The translations under genes were made by a program, and so were the position numbers. A stretch of 5,463 nucleotides of DNA from Sphingomonadales bacterium (GTDB lineage Bacteria > Pseudomonadota > Alphaproteobacteria > Sphingomonadales > Sphingomonadaceae): assembly GCA_028868335.1 (NCBI GenBank), contig JAGWUU010000212.1, forward strand, positions 1 to 5,463. The letters run 5' to 3'. The notes beneath the pieces are model-generated. The model saw only the letters and a list, made by a program, of their open reading frames with translations, searched no databases and was not told where the DNA came from. Shown here piece by piece: positions 1-3,780 of this stretch (position 1 is the stretch's first letter; each line of letters opens with the position of its first letter).

Positions 1-63
1 TTCATCGGCATCGCGGCGATGCTCAACCTCTACGCGGTCGGAACAGCCGTCCTTTCGCGCTGA
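1..63 (+). CDS. 3' end of an unidentified gene, hydrophobic C-terminus
   Basis: Frame 1 is open from the window edge to a TGA at 61-63 and gives the 20-residue tail FIGIAAMLNLYAVGTAVLSR. The tail is mostly hydrophobic, followed by a terminal Ser-Arg, which would suit a C-terminal membrane segment. The codons favour G or C in the third position, as in the clear genes of this window. I do not recognise the family, and the visible piece is too short to assign a function. It could also be a chance open stretch, since only 20 codons are seen. Confidence 0.5.
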   Translation, partial: FIGIAAMLNLYAVGTAVLSR

Positions 64-709
64 GGCAACGGCCGCGATCCTCCGCTCCCACGAGACATCC
101 CGTAGGCTTTCGCCACCGGCTGCCGGTATCCCGTTCAGAACAAGATCGACCGTATCAGGGACGCGCTCGCCGGCACGTTTGATCCGCGTCACCCGGTTCG
201 AAAAAGCGCCGCCTCACAGCAAATCCCGCAGCCATGGCGATCACCGCCTGCTGGGGCGTCCCGTCCCATATCGGTGCGGAGATAGCCGCGAACACCTTCA
301 TCCCGTCCCACGCAAATCCGCATGCATCGCCTCTTCGCGCTGATGCGACGGGGCAGCGCCATGTGCCCGAAACCCGATAGCTATACCGTTCTCGTTCAAG
401 CCTGCCTTTCCCGCAGGGACGCATGAGGGGGCAAAGAGGGTTCTGAATGGCGCGCCCGCGTGGCGGATGGCCTGATCGGGAGCCGTTGCCGGCAAGGTCG
501 ATGGTTCGGCTGCGCGTCACCTCCCGGCTTTCGAGAGGCGTCAATCCCTCCGACTGACTGATCCCCTAAGTCCGTTCGGTTTCCTCCGGCAACCCCCGCG
601 GCTCCGGACCGTGTTGGCGCTGAAGCGCCTGCCCGCACCACTCCGGGCCTTGGGGGTCAAGCTGCCGCCGAGGGCGCCAGTGCAGGAGTCTCCCGACGGC
701 CTTGGCCGG
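64..709. other. Long stretch without a convincing gene
   Basis: About 650 bp separate the upstream gene fragment from the ssb leader. Several overlapping minus-strand frames are open here, but none has a ribosome site plus the strong third-position GC bias of the real genes. One minus-strand frame is open from 213 down to the left edge and reads like protein (it includes the residues RVTRIKRAGERVPDTVDLVL), but it begins just after a stop and lacks the codon bias. It may be a gene relic. The right part (about 559-660) can form long-range pairing, with TGATCCC at 559-565 opposite GGGGTCA at 653-659, and may belong to a long ssb leader RNA. I see no tRNA, CRISPR or insertion-sequence ends. Confidence 0.5.
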
Positions 710-751
710 GTCTCGTCGGAGGGAATGGCCCCTCCGAGAAGCAACGGAGAC
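710..751 (+). promoter_or_regulatory. Hairpin leader covering the ssb ribosome site
   Basis: TCGGAGGG (716-723) pairs with CCCTCCGA (730-737) around the loop AATGGC. Outside it, GTCTC (710-714) can pair with GAGAC (747-751), which would bury the GGAG ribosome site at 746-749, seven bases before the ssb ATG. The same design (inner G/C stem with ATGG in the loop, outer arm pairing with the ribosome site) recurs upstream of the small gene at 1613. Pairing is read from sequence. A regulatory role is inferred. Confidence 0.5.
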
Positions 752-756
752 TTACC

Positions 757-1158
757 ATGCAGAACATCGTCATTCTCGCCGGCAACATCGGTCAGGCCCC
801 TGAAACCCGCACCACCAACGGCGGCACCACCATCACCCACTTCACGCTCGCCACCTCGCGTCCGCGCTACTCGGAAGGCAGGGTGGTTCGCGACGAGAAG
901 GGCTTCCGGGTCCAGGACACCGAATGGCACCGCATCACCGCCTTCAACGGCCTCGGCAAGACGATCCAGCAGCATTGCGAAAAGGGGATGAAGGTTCTGG
1001 TGCGCGGCCGCATCCACTACACGAAATGGACTGACCAGCAGGGCGTCGATCGCTACGGCTGCGAGATCATCGCCGAGACGGTGGATTTCCTGAGCCGGGC
1101 GAAGCAGACCCAGAACGACGGCGACAACACCGTCGATGACGACGAGATTCCGTTCTAA
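757..1158 (+). CDS. ssb: Single-stranded DNA-binding protein (SSB)
   Basis: The 133-residue product binds single-stranded DNA as an oligomer during replication, repair and conjugative DNA processing. The start MQNIVILAGNIGQAPETR is the classic first strand of the SSB OB fold, which fills roughly residues 1-112. Typical landmarks follow: EWHRITAFN near 56-64, GMKVLVRGRI near 77-86 and W91 in the KWTDQQG turn. The tail is short and acidic and ends in DDDEIPF, the conserved tip that recruits partner proteins. The linker is much shorter than in chromosomal SSBs, as is usual for element-borne copies. GGAG at 746-749 supports the ATG. A strong terminator follows 15 bases after the stop, so the gene is probably the last of its transcript. 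Element SSBs usually coat the incoming strand after transfer, a likely but inferred role here. Confidence 0.95.
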   Translation: MQNIVILAGNIGQAPETRTTNGGTTITHFTLATSRPRYSEGRVVRDEKGFRVQDTEWHRITAFNGLGKTIQQHCEKGMKVLVRGRIHYTKWTDQQGVDRYGCEIIAETVDFLSRAKQTQNDGDNTVDDDEIPF

Positions 1159-1173
1159 CGGGCGGGATACCGG

Positions 1174-1204
1174 AAATCCCGGCGGCGAAAGCCGCCGGGA
1201 TTTT
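1174..1204 (+). terminator. Rho-independent terminator after ssb
   Basis: AAATCCCGGCGGC (1174-1186) and GCCGCCGGGATTT (1191-1203) form a perfect 13-bp stem closed by a GAAA tetraloop, and the 3' arm runs into TTTT (1201-1204). This is a textbook intrinsic terminator 15 bases after the ssb stop. Because the 5' side begins with AAA, it could also work weakly for transcription from the opposite direction. Confidence 0.9.
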
Positions 1205-1275
1205 CCATGTTCGCGTCGGATCGCGGCCACCACGCGCTTCCCTTTCTGGCCATGGACGCCGAGGCCCCATCCGGC

Positions 1276-1404
1276 TCAGGCGAAAAGCCGCGCCCGACTC
1301 CGTTCCCACCATATTCGGCGGCGGACACGCGGCAGCGCCCCATCTCGACGGTATCGCAACCATCAGGGTGAAGGCAGGGCTACGGCAGCGCGCAACGCGA
1401 AGAT
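1276..1404 (-). pseudogene. Decayed inverted copy of the 54-codon membrane protein gene
   Basis: This is the coding part of the inverted copy. On the minus strand, GGAGCC followed by GAAATC (1413 down to 1402) corresponds to GGAGCCACGAAAATG in the intact gene, so the start codon is lost (ATC for ATG). From there the frame reads IFALRAAVALPSP and stops early at TGA. Two deletions of about 13 bp each shift the register downstream. The stretch AAEYGG is still readable in another frame, where the intact protein has AAEYDG, and the stop equivalent lies at 1278-1276. The intact copy is the gene at 1613-1777. I consider this a relic rather than a gene. The match is read by eye, so exact limits are approximate. 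Confidence 0.65.
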
Positions 1405-1465
1405 TTCGGCTCCGGTTGGCGGGCACCACCCCGCTCTTTGAGGCTGACCCTGGTTTCAATCCCGG

Positions 1466-1492
1466 CCTCGTGGGGTCAACCCTCGTGGGGTC
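1466..1492 (+). repeat. Short tandem direct repeat in the leader region
   Basis: CCTCGTGGGGTC occurs at 1466-1477 and again at 1481-1492, two perfect 12-bp copies with a 15-bp period. TGACCC at 1445-1450 and GACCCC at 1536-1541 can each pair with the GGGTC part, so the repeat may provide alternative partners in an RNA fold. The stretch CCCGGCCTCGTGGGGTCAA (1461-1479) resembles 643-660 upstream of ssb (15 of 18 aligned bases). Confidence 0.5.
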
Positions 1493-1566
1493 CGCTACGC
1501 GAAGCGTGTGGTCAGGTCGGCTTCGCCTCTCTGATGACCCCGGCCGCGACCGAAGCATTTCGGGCG

Positions 1567-1604
1567 CCTGTCGAGCGGGGATGGTCCCCGCCTCCAGACA
1601 GGAG
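1567..1604 (+). promoter_or_regulatory. Hairpin leader covering the ribosome site of the small gene
   Basis: CCTGTC (1567-1572) pairs with GACAGG (1597-1602), GAG (1573-1575) with CTC (1592-1594) and CGGGG (1576-1580) with CCCCG (1586-1590), around the loop ATGGT. The 3' arm contains the start of the AGGAG ribosome site (1600-1604), which lies eight bases before the ATG at 1613. Folding would hide the ribosome site. The architecture parallels the ssb leader. Regulation of translation is inferred. Confidence 0.5.
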
Positions 1605-1612
1605 CCACGAAA

Positions 1613-1777
1613 ATGTCCCTCGCCAACGCCCAAGCCTTCGCCTTCAGCCTCGCCGCCACCCTGATGGTCACGATCATCATCTATCGCGCCGGAGACGGCA
1701 CCATGAGCGTCATGCCCGCAGCCGAATATGATGGAGAGGCCGACACCATCGTCGGCGAGATCGATCCGTTCGCCTGA
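1613..1777 (+). CDS. Small single-pass membrane protein, 54 residues
   Basis: The ATG is preceded at a good distance by AGGAG (1600-1604), and the frame runs 54 codons to TGA at 1775-1777. Codons are strongly GC-biased in third position, as in the neighbouring real genes. The product begins MSLANAQAFAFSLAATLMV, followed by TIIIYRAG. Residues about 8-24 form one hydrophobic helix, and the remaining 30 residues are acidic (EYDGEADTIVGEIDPFA), probably facing one side of the membrane. No cleavable signal motif is evident. The gene is shorter than common gene-finder cut-offs. A decayed inverted copy of it lies at 1276-1404, which supports that the sequence once was, or still is, a unit worth duplicating. 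I do not recognise a function. Its place next to ssb is the only contextual hint. Confidence 0.75.
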   Translation: MSLANAQAFAFSLAATLMVTIIIYRAGDGTMSVMPAAEYDGEADTIVGEIDPFA

Positions 1778-1784
1778 GCCGGAT

Positions 1785-1798
1785 GGGGCTTCGGCCCC
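1785..1798 (+). terminator. UUCG hairpin after the small gene
   Basis: GGGGC (1785-1789) and GCCCC (1794-1798) close a TTCG tetraloop eight bases after the stop of the small gene. This is a very stable RNA hairpin. There is no T run after it, so it is a weak or factor-dependent terminator candidate, or an RNA-stabilising end. Confidence 0.35.
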
Positions 1799-1815
1799 GC
1801 CTTCGGCAAAAGGCA

Positions 1816-1837
1816 CGACCGAATCAGTCGTCGGTCG
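1816..1837. repeat. 22-bp inverted repeat
   Basis: CGACCGA (1816-1822) and TCGGTCG (1831-1837) are perfect 7-bp arms around an 8-base spacer. The element sits between the small membrane gene and the promoter region of the XRE gene. No T run follows. It could be a transcript-end hairpin or a regulator site. Confidence 0.4.
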
Positions 1838-1892
1838 ATTGCGCCCCCCGCAGCGCAACGAAGCGACTTTCGGCTGGATCGAGGCGACAAGA

Positions 1893-1909
1893 ACGACTAT
1901 TATAGTCGT
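1893..1909. promoter_or_regulatory. 17-bp palindrome, likely operator upstream of the XRE gene
   Basis: ACGACTAT and ATAGTCGT are perfect 8-bp arms around a single T. The element is AT-rich within GC-rich surroundings, contains a possible -10 hexamer TATTAT (1898-1903) and lies 43 bases before the XRE start. A convincing -35 is not seen. Size, symmetry and position suit a dimeric XRE repressor acting on its own promoter. A half-match (ATAGTAA) recurs before the next gene at 2263-2280. Function is inferred. Confidence 0.55.
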
Positions 1910-1936
1910 AGTTCTGGCAAGTGCGCTCGCGTCGGT

Positions 1937-1964
1937 GGGAGGTGATCATGCATGATCACTTCCC
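1937..1964 (+). promoter_or_regulatory. 28-bp palindrome over ribosome site and start codon
   Basis: GGGAGGTGATCATG (1937-1950) is followed directly by CATGATCACTTCCC (1951-1964). The arms are complementary over 14 bp with one G-T position (1941/1960), and the inner 18 bp (1942-1959) are a perfect palindrome. It contains the GGGAGG ribosome site and the ATG at 1952-1954. In mRNA it would form an 11-bp stem with a six-base loop that carries the AUG. In DNA it could be a second operator. Confidence 0.65.
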
Positions 1965-2206
1965 GACAATCGCGGGCCGCTCGCGCGTTGCTGGGTTGGA
2001 CGCAGGAGACGCTCGCTGACAAGGCCCGCATATCGCTGACCGCGTTGAAACGCCTCGAATCCGAAAGCGGCCTCGAGGTTTACGAAACGACGCGCGATCA
2101 GGTGCGCAGGGCATTCGAAGCAGCGGGAATCGTTCTGCTCTCCACCGACAAAGGGCAAGGGGTTCTGCTGCATCATGACACGCCCAACCATCAGCGTCGT
2201 CGATAG
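1952..2206 (+). CDS. Small XRE-family HTH regulator, QseC-like by context
   Basis: The 84-residue product is a compact Cro/CI-type DNA-binding protein. MITSRQSRAARALLGWTQ is the typical opening of this family, and residues about 16-36 (WTQETLADKARISLTALKRLE in outline) form the helix-turn-helix. A short hydrophobic end follows (AFEAAGIVLL at 54-63) and then a basic tail. The ATG at 1952 is chosen because it fits the family start and lies nine bases after GGAGG. The ATG at 1948 is in another frame. A palindrome buries this start, and another palindrome lies 43 bases upstream, so autoregulation is likely. The next gene encodes a short DUF2285 protein. In the M. loti symbiosis island the HTH protein QseC controls the antiactivator gene qseM, and this pair may be its counterpart. 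A generic XRE regulator is the safe name. Confidence 0.85.
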   Translation: MITSRQSRAARALLGWTQETLADKARISLTALKRLESESGLEVYETTRDQVRRAFEAAGIVLLSTDKGQGVLLHHDTPNHQRRR

Positions 2207-2262
2207 CCGTTTCGCCCCATCGGACTATTTGTTGCCTTCCCAAGATGCACGCATCGGGCGAT

Positions 2263-2280
2263 GGTTAAAATATAGTAACC
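2263..2280. promoter_or_regulatory. Imperfect palindrome and promoter-like site before the DUF2285 gene
   Basis: GGTTA (2263-2267) and TAACC (2276-2280) frame an AT-rich core. The 18-bp element is symmetric except at two position pairs. It contains a -10-like TAAAAT (2266-2271), and its right half ATAGT matches the palindrome upstream of the XRE gene. It lies 16 bases before the ATG at 2297, so a repressor bound here would block transcription. A weaker ACTATT half-site is at 2224-2229 and a GATGC/GCATC dyad at 2244-2255. Confidence 0.5.
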
Positions 2281-2296
2281 GTGAGAATGTCCTGCG

Positions 2297-2572
2297 ATGA
2301 CGGGACCGTCGATACCTGCATTTCTGGACGAACCGCCGCTAAGTCAGCGGCTGACCCCGTATGATCGCGAGCATATGGTTCTCTATCTGCGGCTGCTCGA
2401 CGCGGCGCGTGATGGCGCCGACTGGCAGGAAGCCGTTCAAATCCTGTTTGGCCTCGACCCACAAAACAATCCGCAGCGCTGTCGCCGGATCCATGACACA
2501 CACCTTGCCCGTGCGCGCTGGATGACCGAGCACGGTTATCGCGAGCTGGTGCGCGAAAGTCAGCGTCACTGA
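2297..2572 (+). CDS. Short DUF2285-type protein, candidate QseM-like antiactivator
   Basis: The 91-residue product is essentially one DUF2285-like domain. Residues about 19-86 (RLTPYDREHMVLYLRLLDAARDG, then WQEAVQILFG, then RWMTEHGYRELV) line up by eye with the C-terminal domain of the split activator downstream (RLTRQKRRRMRHMLQAFDG, EIAQIIFRL, MVAGGYRTLL). A stand-alone copy of an activator's own domain is what is expected of an antiactivator. In M. loti, QseM is such a protein and inhibits TraR and FseA. ATG 2297 is the first possible start, since the frame has TGA at 2282. Only a weak ribosome site (GTGAGA, 2281-2286) precedes it, so expression may be low or the mRNA nearly leaderless. The family call is good. 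The QseM role is inferred from size and neighbours. Confidence 0.8.
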   Translation: MTGPSIPAFLDEPPLSQRLTPYDREHMVLYLRLLDAARDGADWQEAVQILFGLDPQNNPQRCRRIHDTHLARARWMTEHGYRELVRESQRH

Positions 2573-2578
2573 TCCATA

Positions 2579-2597
2579 CGATGCCGCCGCGGCATCG
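2579..2597. repeat. 19-bp palindrome between the DUF2285 gene and the split activator
   Basis: CGATGCCGC (2579-2587) and GCGGCATCG (2589-2597) are perfect 9-bp arms around one base, starting seven bases after the stop of the short DUF2285 gene. As RNA it gives an 8-bp stem with a three-base loop. No T run follows, so it is either a factor-dependent transcript end or an operator for the downstream activator gene. Confidence 0.45.
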
Positions 2598-2680
2598 CCC
2601 CCGCCGCACTTCGTGGCTTCAGCATCACAATCGCTCCGGGAATGCTGGCTCCCTCGCAATCTACGGAGGGAGGAACGACG

Positions 2681-2884
2681 ATGGTACCGGACGCTTCAGG
2701 ATGGCGTTCCTCGGCGCTCTATCTCCATATTGACGGGCTTGCAGCCTCTGACATCGCTTGGGAATGGCTCCGTCGCAACGAAGCGTATGATCATGATTTC
2801 GATGCGCACTCCCGCAACAAGAAAGACCCTCAATCGCTGACCGACAGGATTCGGCAGCGTTGGGGGCTGCGATTTCCCGCTTGA
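2681..2884 (+). CDS. DUF6499-like N-terminal half of a split FseA-like activator
   Basis: The frame encodes 67 residues and has an excellent ribosome site (GGAGGGAGG, 2665-2673). Another in-frame ATG at 2642 lies upstream of this site and is less likely. The motif pattern WRSSALYLHIDGL (8-20), AWEWLRRNEAYDHDF (26-40) and IRQRWGLRFP (57-66) is that of the DUF6499 transcriptional-regulator region normally found at the N-terminus of DUF2285 proteins. The frame ends at TGA 2882-2884 right after WGLRFPA, exactly where unsplit relatives continue into the DUF2285 part. That continuation is present here in the +1 frame. In M. loti the equivalent pair msi172/msi171 is joined by +1 frameshifting to make FseA. 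The 67-residue product alone may be an inactive by-product. Confidence 0.8.
   Translation: MVPDASGWRSSALYLHIDGLAASDIAWEWLRRNEAYDHDFDAHSRNKKDPQSLTDRIRQRWGLRFPA
2862..2884 (+). promoter_or_regulatory. Candidate +1 programmed ribosomal frameshift site
   Basis: The upstream frame reads CGA TTT CCC GCT TGA (2870-2884), and the downstream frame is +1 and open from 2841. The shift must occur within 2841-2884. P-site tRNA-Phe could slip from TTT to TTC, or tRNA-Pro from CCC to CCG, both giving RFP-LDP. Slippage at GCT with the slow TGA in the A site would give RFPA-DP but re-pairs poorly. A G run resembling a ribosome-binding sequence (GGGGG, 2862-2866) lies six bases before TTT. Such a sequence stimulates the +1 shift in bacterial prfB. 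The frame relation is seen. The mechanism is inferred. Confidence 0.65.
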
Positions 2885-3491
2885 TCCGCTACAGGCTCCT
2901 CCCAAAGCGCAGGTGTTCTGGCTCCCGCATGCCGACACCAGCACAATTGTGCTGGCGGCAGCTCCCGCGATTTTCTCTTTGGATCGCGATGCACGAGCCG
3001 TATTTGATATCGCTGGTTCGGTCGAACAGGATGGCGAAACGCATCTTCTCTACGAGGTGAGCAAGAACCAGCATCTCCAGCTCATCCTGCCCGCCGGCCA
3101 GACGCCTGCGGTTCCCTTGGTCGCCATGGTCCCGATTAGTCTCGAAGGATTTGATCGGGTGGAGTCCATTTACCGCCTTCTTGCGACACTCTATGGCCGC
3201 GCTGTGCCGCCGGACGCACGCCTCACGCGACAGAAACGCAGACGGATGCGTCACATGCTGCAAGCATTCGACGGCTTCCGGGATGGCGCCACCCAACAGG
3301 AAATCGCCCAGATCATCTTCCGTCTTCCACGGATGAAGCGGGACGACTGGCAGATATCCTCAGCCCGCCATACCGTCATGGCCTTGCTGCGCGATGCTCA
3401 TGCGATGGTCGCTGGAGGCTATCGAACGTTGCTGCGCCACCGACGGTCCCAGGGTTCGCGAACCAGGCGAGCCGAAAACGACGAACAATAA
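2880..3491 (+). CDS. DUF2285 C-terminal half of a split FseA-like activator
   Basis: This +1 frame continues the protein from LDPLQAPPKAQVFWLPHAD to TAA at 3489-3491, about 203 residues. A fusion with the upstream frame would have 269 residues. The first part (about 12-100, starting VFWLPHAD and including QHLQLILPAG) is the beta-rich segment typical between DUF6499 and DUF2285. The end (LTRQKRRRMRHMLQAFDGFRDGA, EIAQIIFRL, GGYRTLLRHR) is the DUF2285 domain with a basic tail, compatible with DNA or regulator binding. No ribosome site precedes the GTG at 2913, and the first ATG is at 3126, inside the domain. Independent translation is therefore unlikely, which favours frameshifting. By analogy with FseA, the fused protein would activate the excisionase gene downstream. 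A sequencing error or a simple mutation is the alternative to programmed shifting. Confidence 0.8.
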   Translation, partial: LDPLQAPPKAQVFWLPHADTSTIVLAAAPAIFSLDRDARAVFDIAGSVEQDGETHLLYEVSKNQHLQLILPAGQTPAVPLVAMVPISLEGFDRVESIYRLLATLYGRAVPPDARLTRQKRRRMRHMLQAFDGFRDGATQQEIAQIIFRLPRMKRDDWQISSARHTVMALLRDAHAMVAGGYRTLLRHRRSQGSRTRRAENDEQ

Positions 3492-3497
3492 ACGCAG

Positions 3498-3574
3498 AAC
3501 GTTGACGTTACATGATCGCAGGGCTCCTGCGGACGCGTTGCCCGTCTCTCGCGAACCGCTGACGTACAACGTCA
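3498..3574. promoter_or_regulatory. Pair of ACGT-core dyads after the activator gene
   Basis: AACGT and ACGTT flank TG at 3498-3509, and TGACGT and ACGTCA flank ACA at 3560-3574. In addition, GTTGACGTT (3501-3509) and AACGTCAAC (3568-3576) are 9-bp inverted copies of each other. Two related sites about 60 bp apart upstream of the excisionase gene look like operators for a dimeric regulator. No partner can be named from sequence. Confidence 0.45.
3517..3531 (+). repeat. Hairpin after the activator gene
   Basis: CGCAGG (3517-3522) and CCTGCG (3526-3531) are perfect arms around GCT, 25 bases after the stop codon at 3491. It may mark the transcript end but lacks a T run. Confidence 0.3.
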
Positions 3575-3657
3575 ACATCGCAACGCTTTTCACAAAATTC
3601 CTTTCATCCGCCGCGAACTCGTCTTTGCTGTCAGCCCGCCCCAGCGACTCGGCGGAC

Positions 3658-3697
3658 ATGGTGTGGGATTTCAGGCCCCCCTAAAATCCCACTCCAT
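3658..3697. promoter_or_regulatory. 40-bp dyad upstream of the excisionase gene
   Basis: ATGGTGTGGGATTTCAGG (3658-3675) and CCTAAAATCCCACTCCAT (3680-3697) are 18-base arms with 16 complementary positions around CCCC. The conserved core is GTGGGATTT on each arm. With such length it could be a binding site for a large dimeric activator on the excisionase promoter, a cruciform or a long RNA hairpin. The inverted symmetry is directly visible. Any link to the FseA-like protein is inference. Confidence 0.6.
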
Positions 3698-3718
3698 CTC
3701 ACCTGTTTCGCTTCGCCA

Positions 3719-3769
3719 TCGTGGTCTTCGCCCGCCGCTGATTTCCAGCGGCTCACGCAAACACCACGA
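3719..3769 (+). promoter_or_regulatory. Two-tier hairpin in the excisionase leader
   Basis: TCGTGGT (3719-3725) pairs with ACCACGA (3763-3769). Inside it, GCCGCTG (3734-3740) pairs with CAGCGGC (3746-3752) around ATTTC. The outer arm ends next to the AAGG ribosome site (3770-3773) that serves the ATG at 3781. The fold could limit access to that site. Both stems are perfect. Their role is inferred. Confidence 0.45.
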
Positions 3770-3780
3770 AAGGCCGATCC

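Larger units (their letters stand above)
1258..1795. repeat. Large imperfect inverted repeat: decayed copy facing the intact small gene
   Basis: Sequence at about 1258-1445, read on the minus strand, matches about 1566-1795 read on the plus strand in several collinear blocks. The outermost block is 1258-1284 against 1769-1795, with 26 of 27 bases matching. Further blocks are CACCCTGATGGT (1359-1370 against 1657-1668), GCCGAATATG (1310-1319 against 1721-1730) and GAGCGGGG (1429-1436 against 1573-1580). Two gaps of about 13 bases each shorten the minus copy. The repeat includes leader, gene and downstream sequence, which points to an inverted duplication followed by decay of one copy. Confidence 0.75.

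Noticed and set aside
155..544. Minus-strand frame of 129 codons in the left noncoding stretch
   Set aside because: Parts such as WDGTPQQAVIAMAAGFAV look protein-like, but third-position GC bias and a ribosome site are missing, and other frames of the same strand are equally open.
1207..1371. Plus-strand 54-codon frame starting just after the ssb terminator
   Set aside because: It has no ribosome site free of the terminator stem, begins inside the terminator surroundings and overlaps the decayed inverted copy. The proline-rich product looks like antisense of that relic.
1067..1858. Long minus-strand open frame of 263 codons
   Set aside because: It crosses ssb's end, the terminator, the relic and the intact small gene, shows no family pattern and lacks a ribosome site. 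It is explained by high GC content and the inverted repeat.
2620..2647. CAGCAT / ATGCTG inverted repeat, considered as a LuxR/TraR box upstream of the split activator
   Set aside because: The arms are only six bases and the 16-base spacer makes the element 28 bp, longer than a tra box of about 18-20 bp with continuous dyad symmetry. No TraR or autoinducer synthase gene is in the window.
3394..3684. Plus-strand 96-codon frame over the activator end and the excisionase control region
   Set aside because: It overlaps the DUF2285 coding end out of frame, includes the dyads and has no family pattern or ribosome site.
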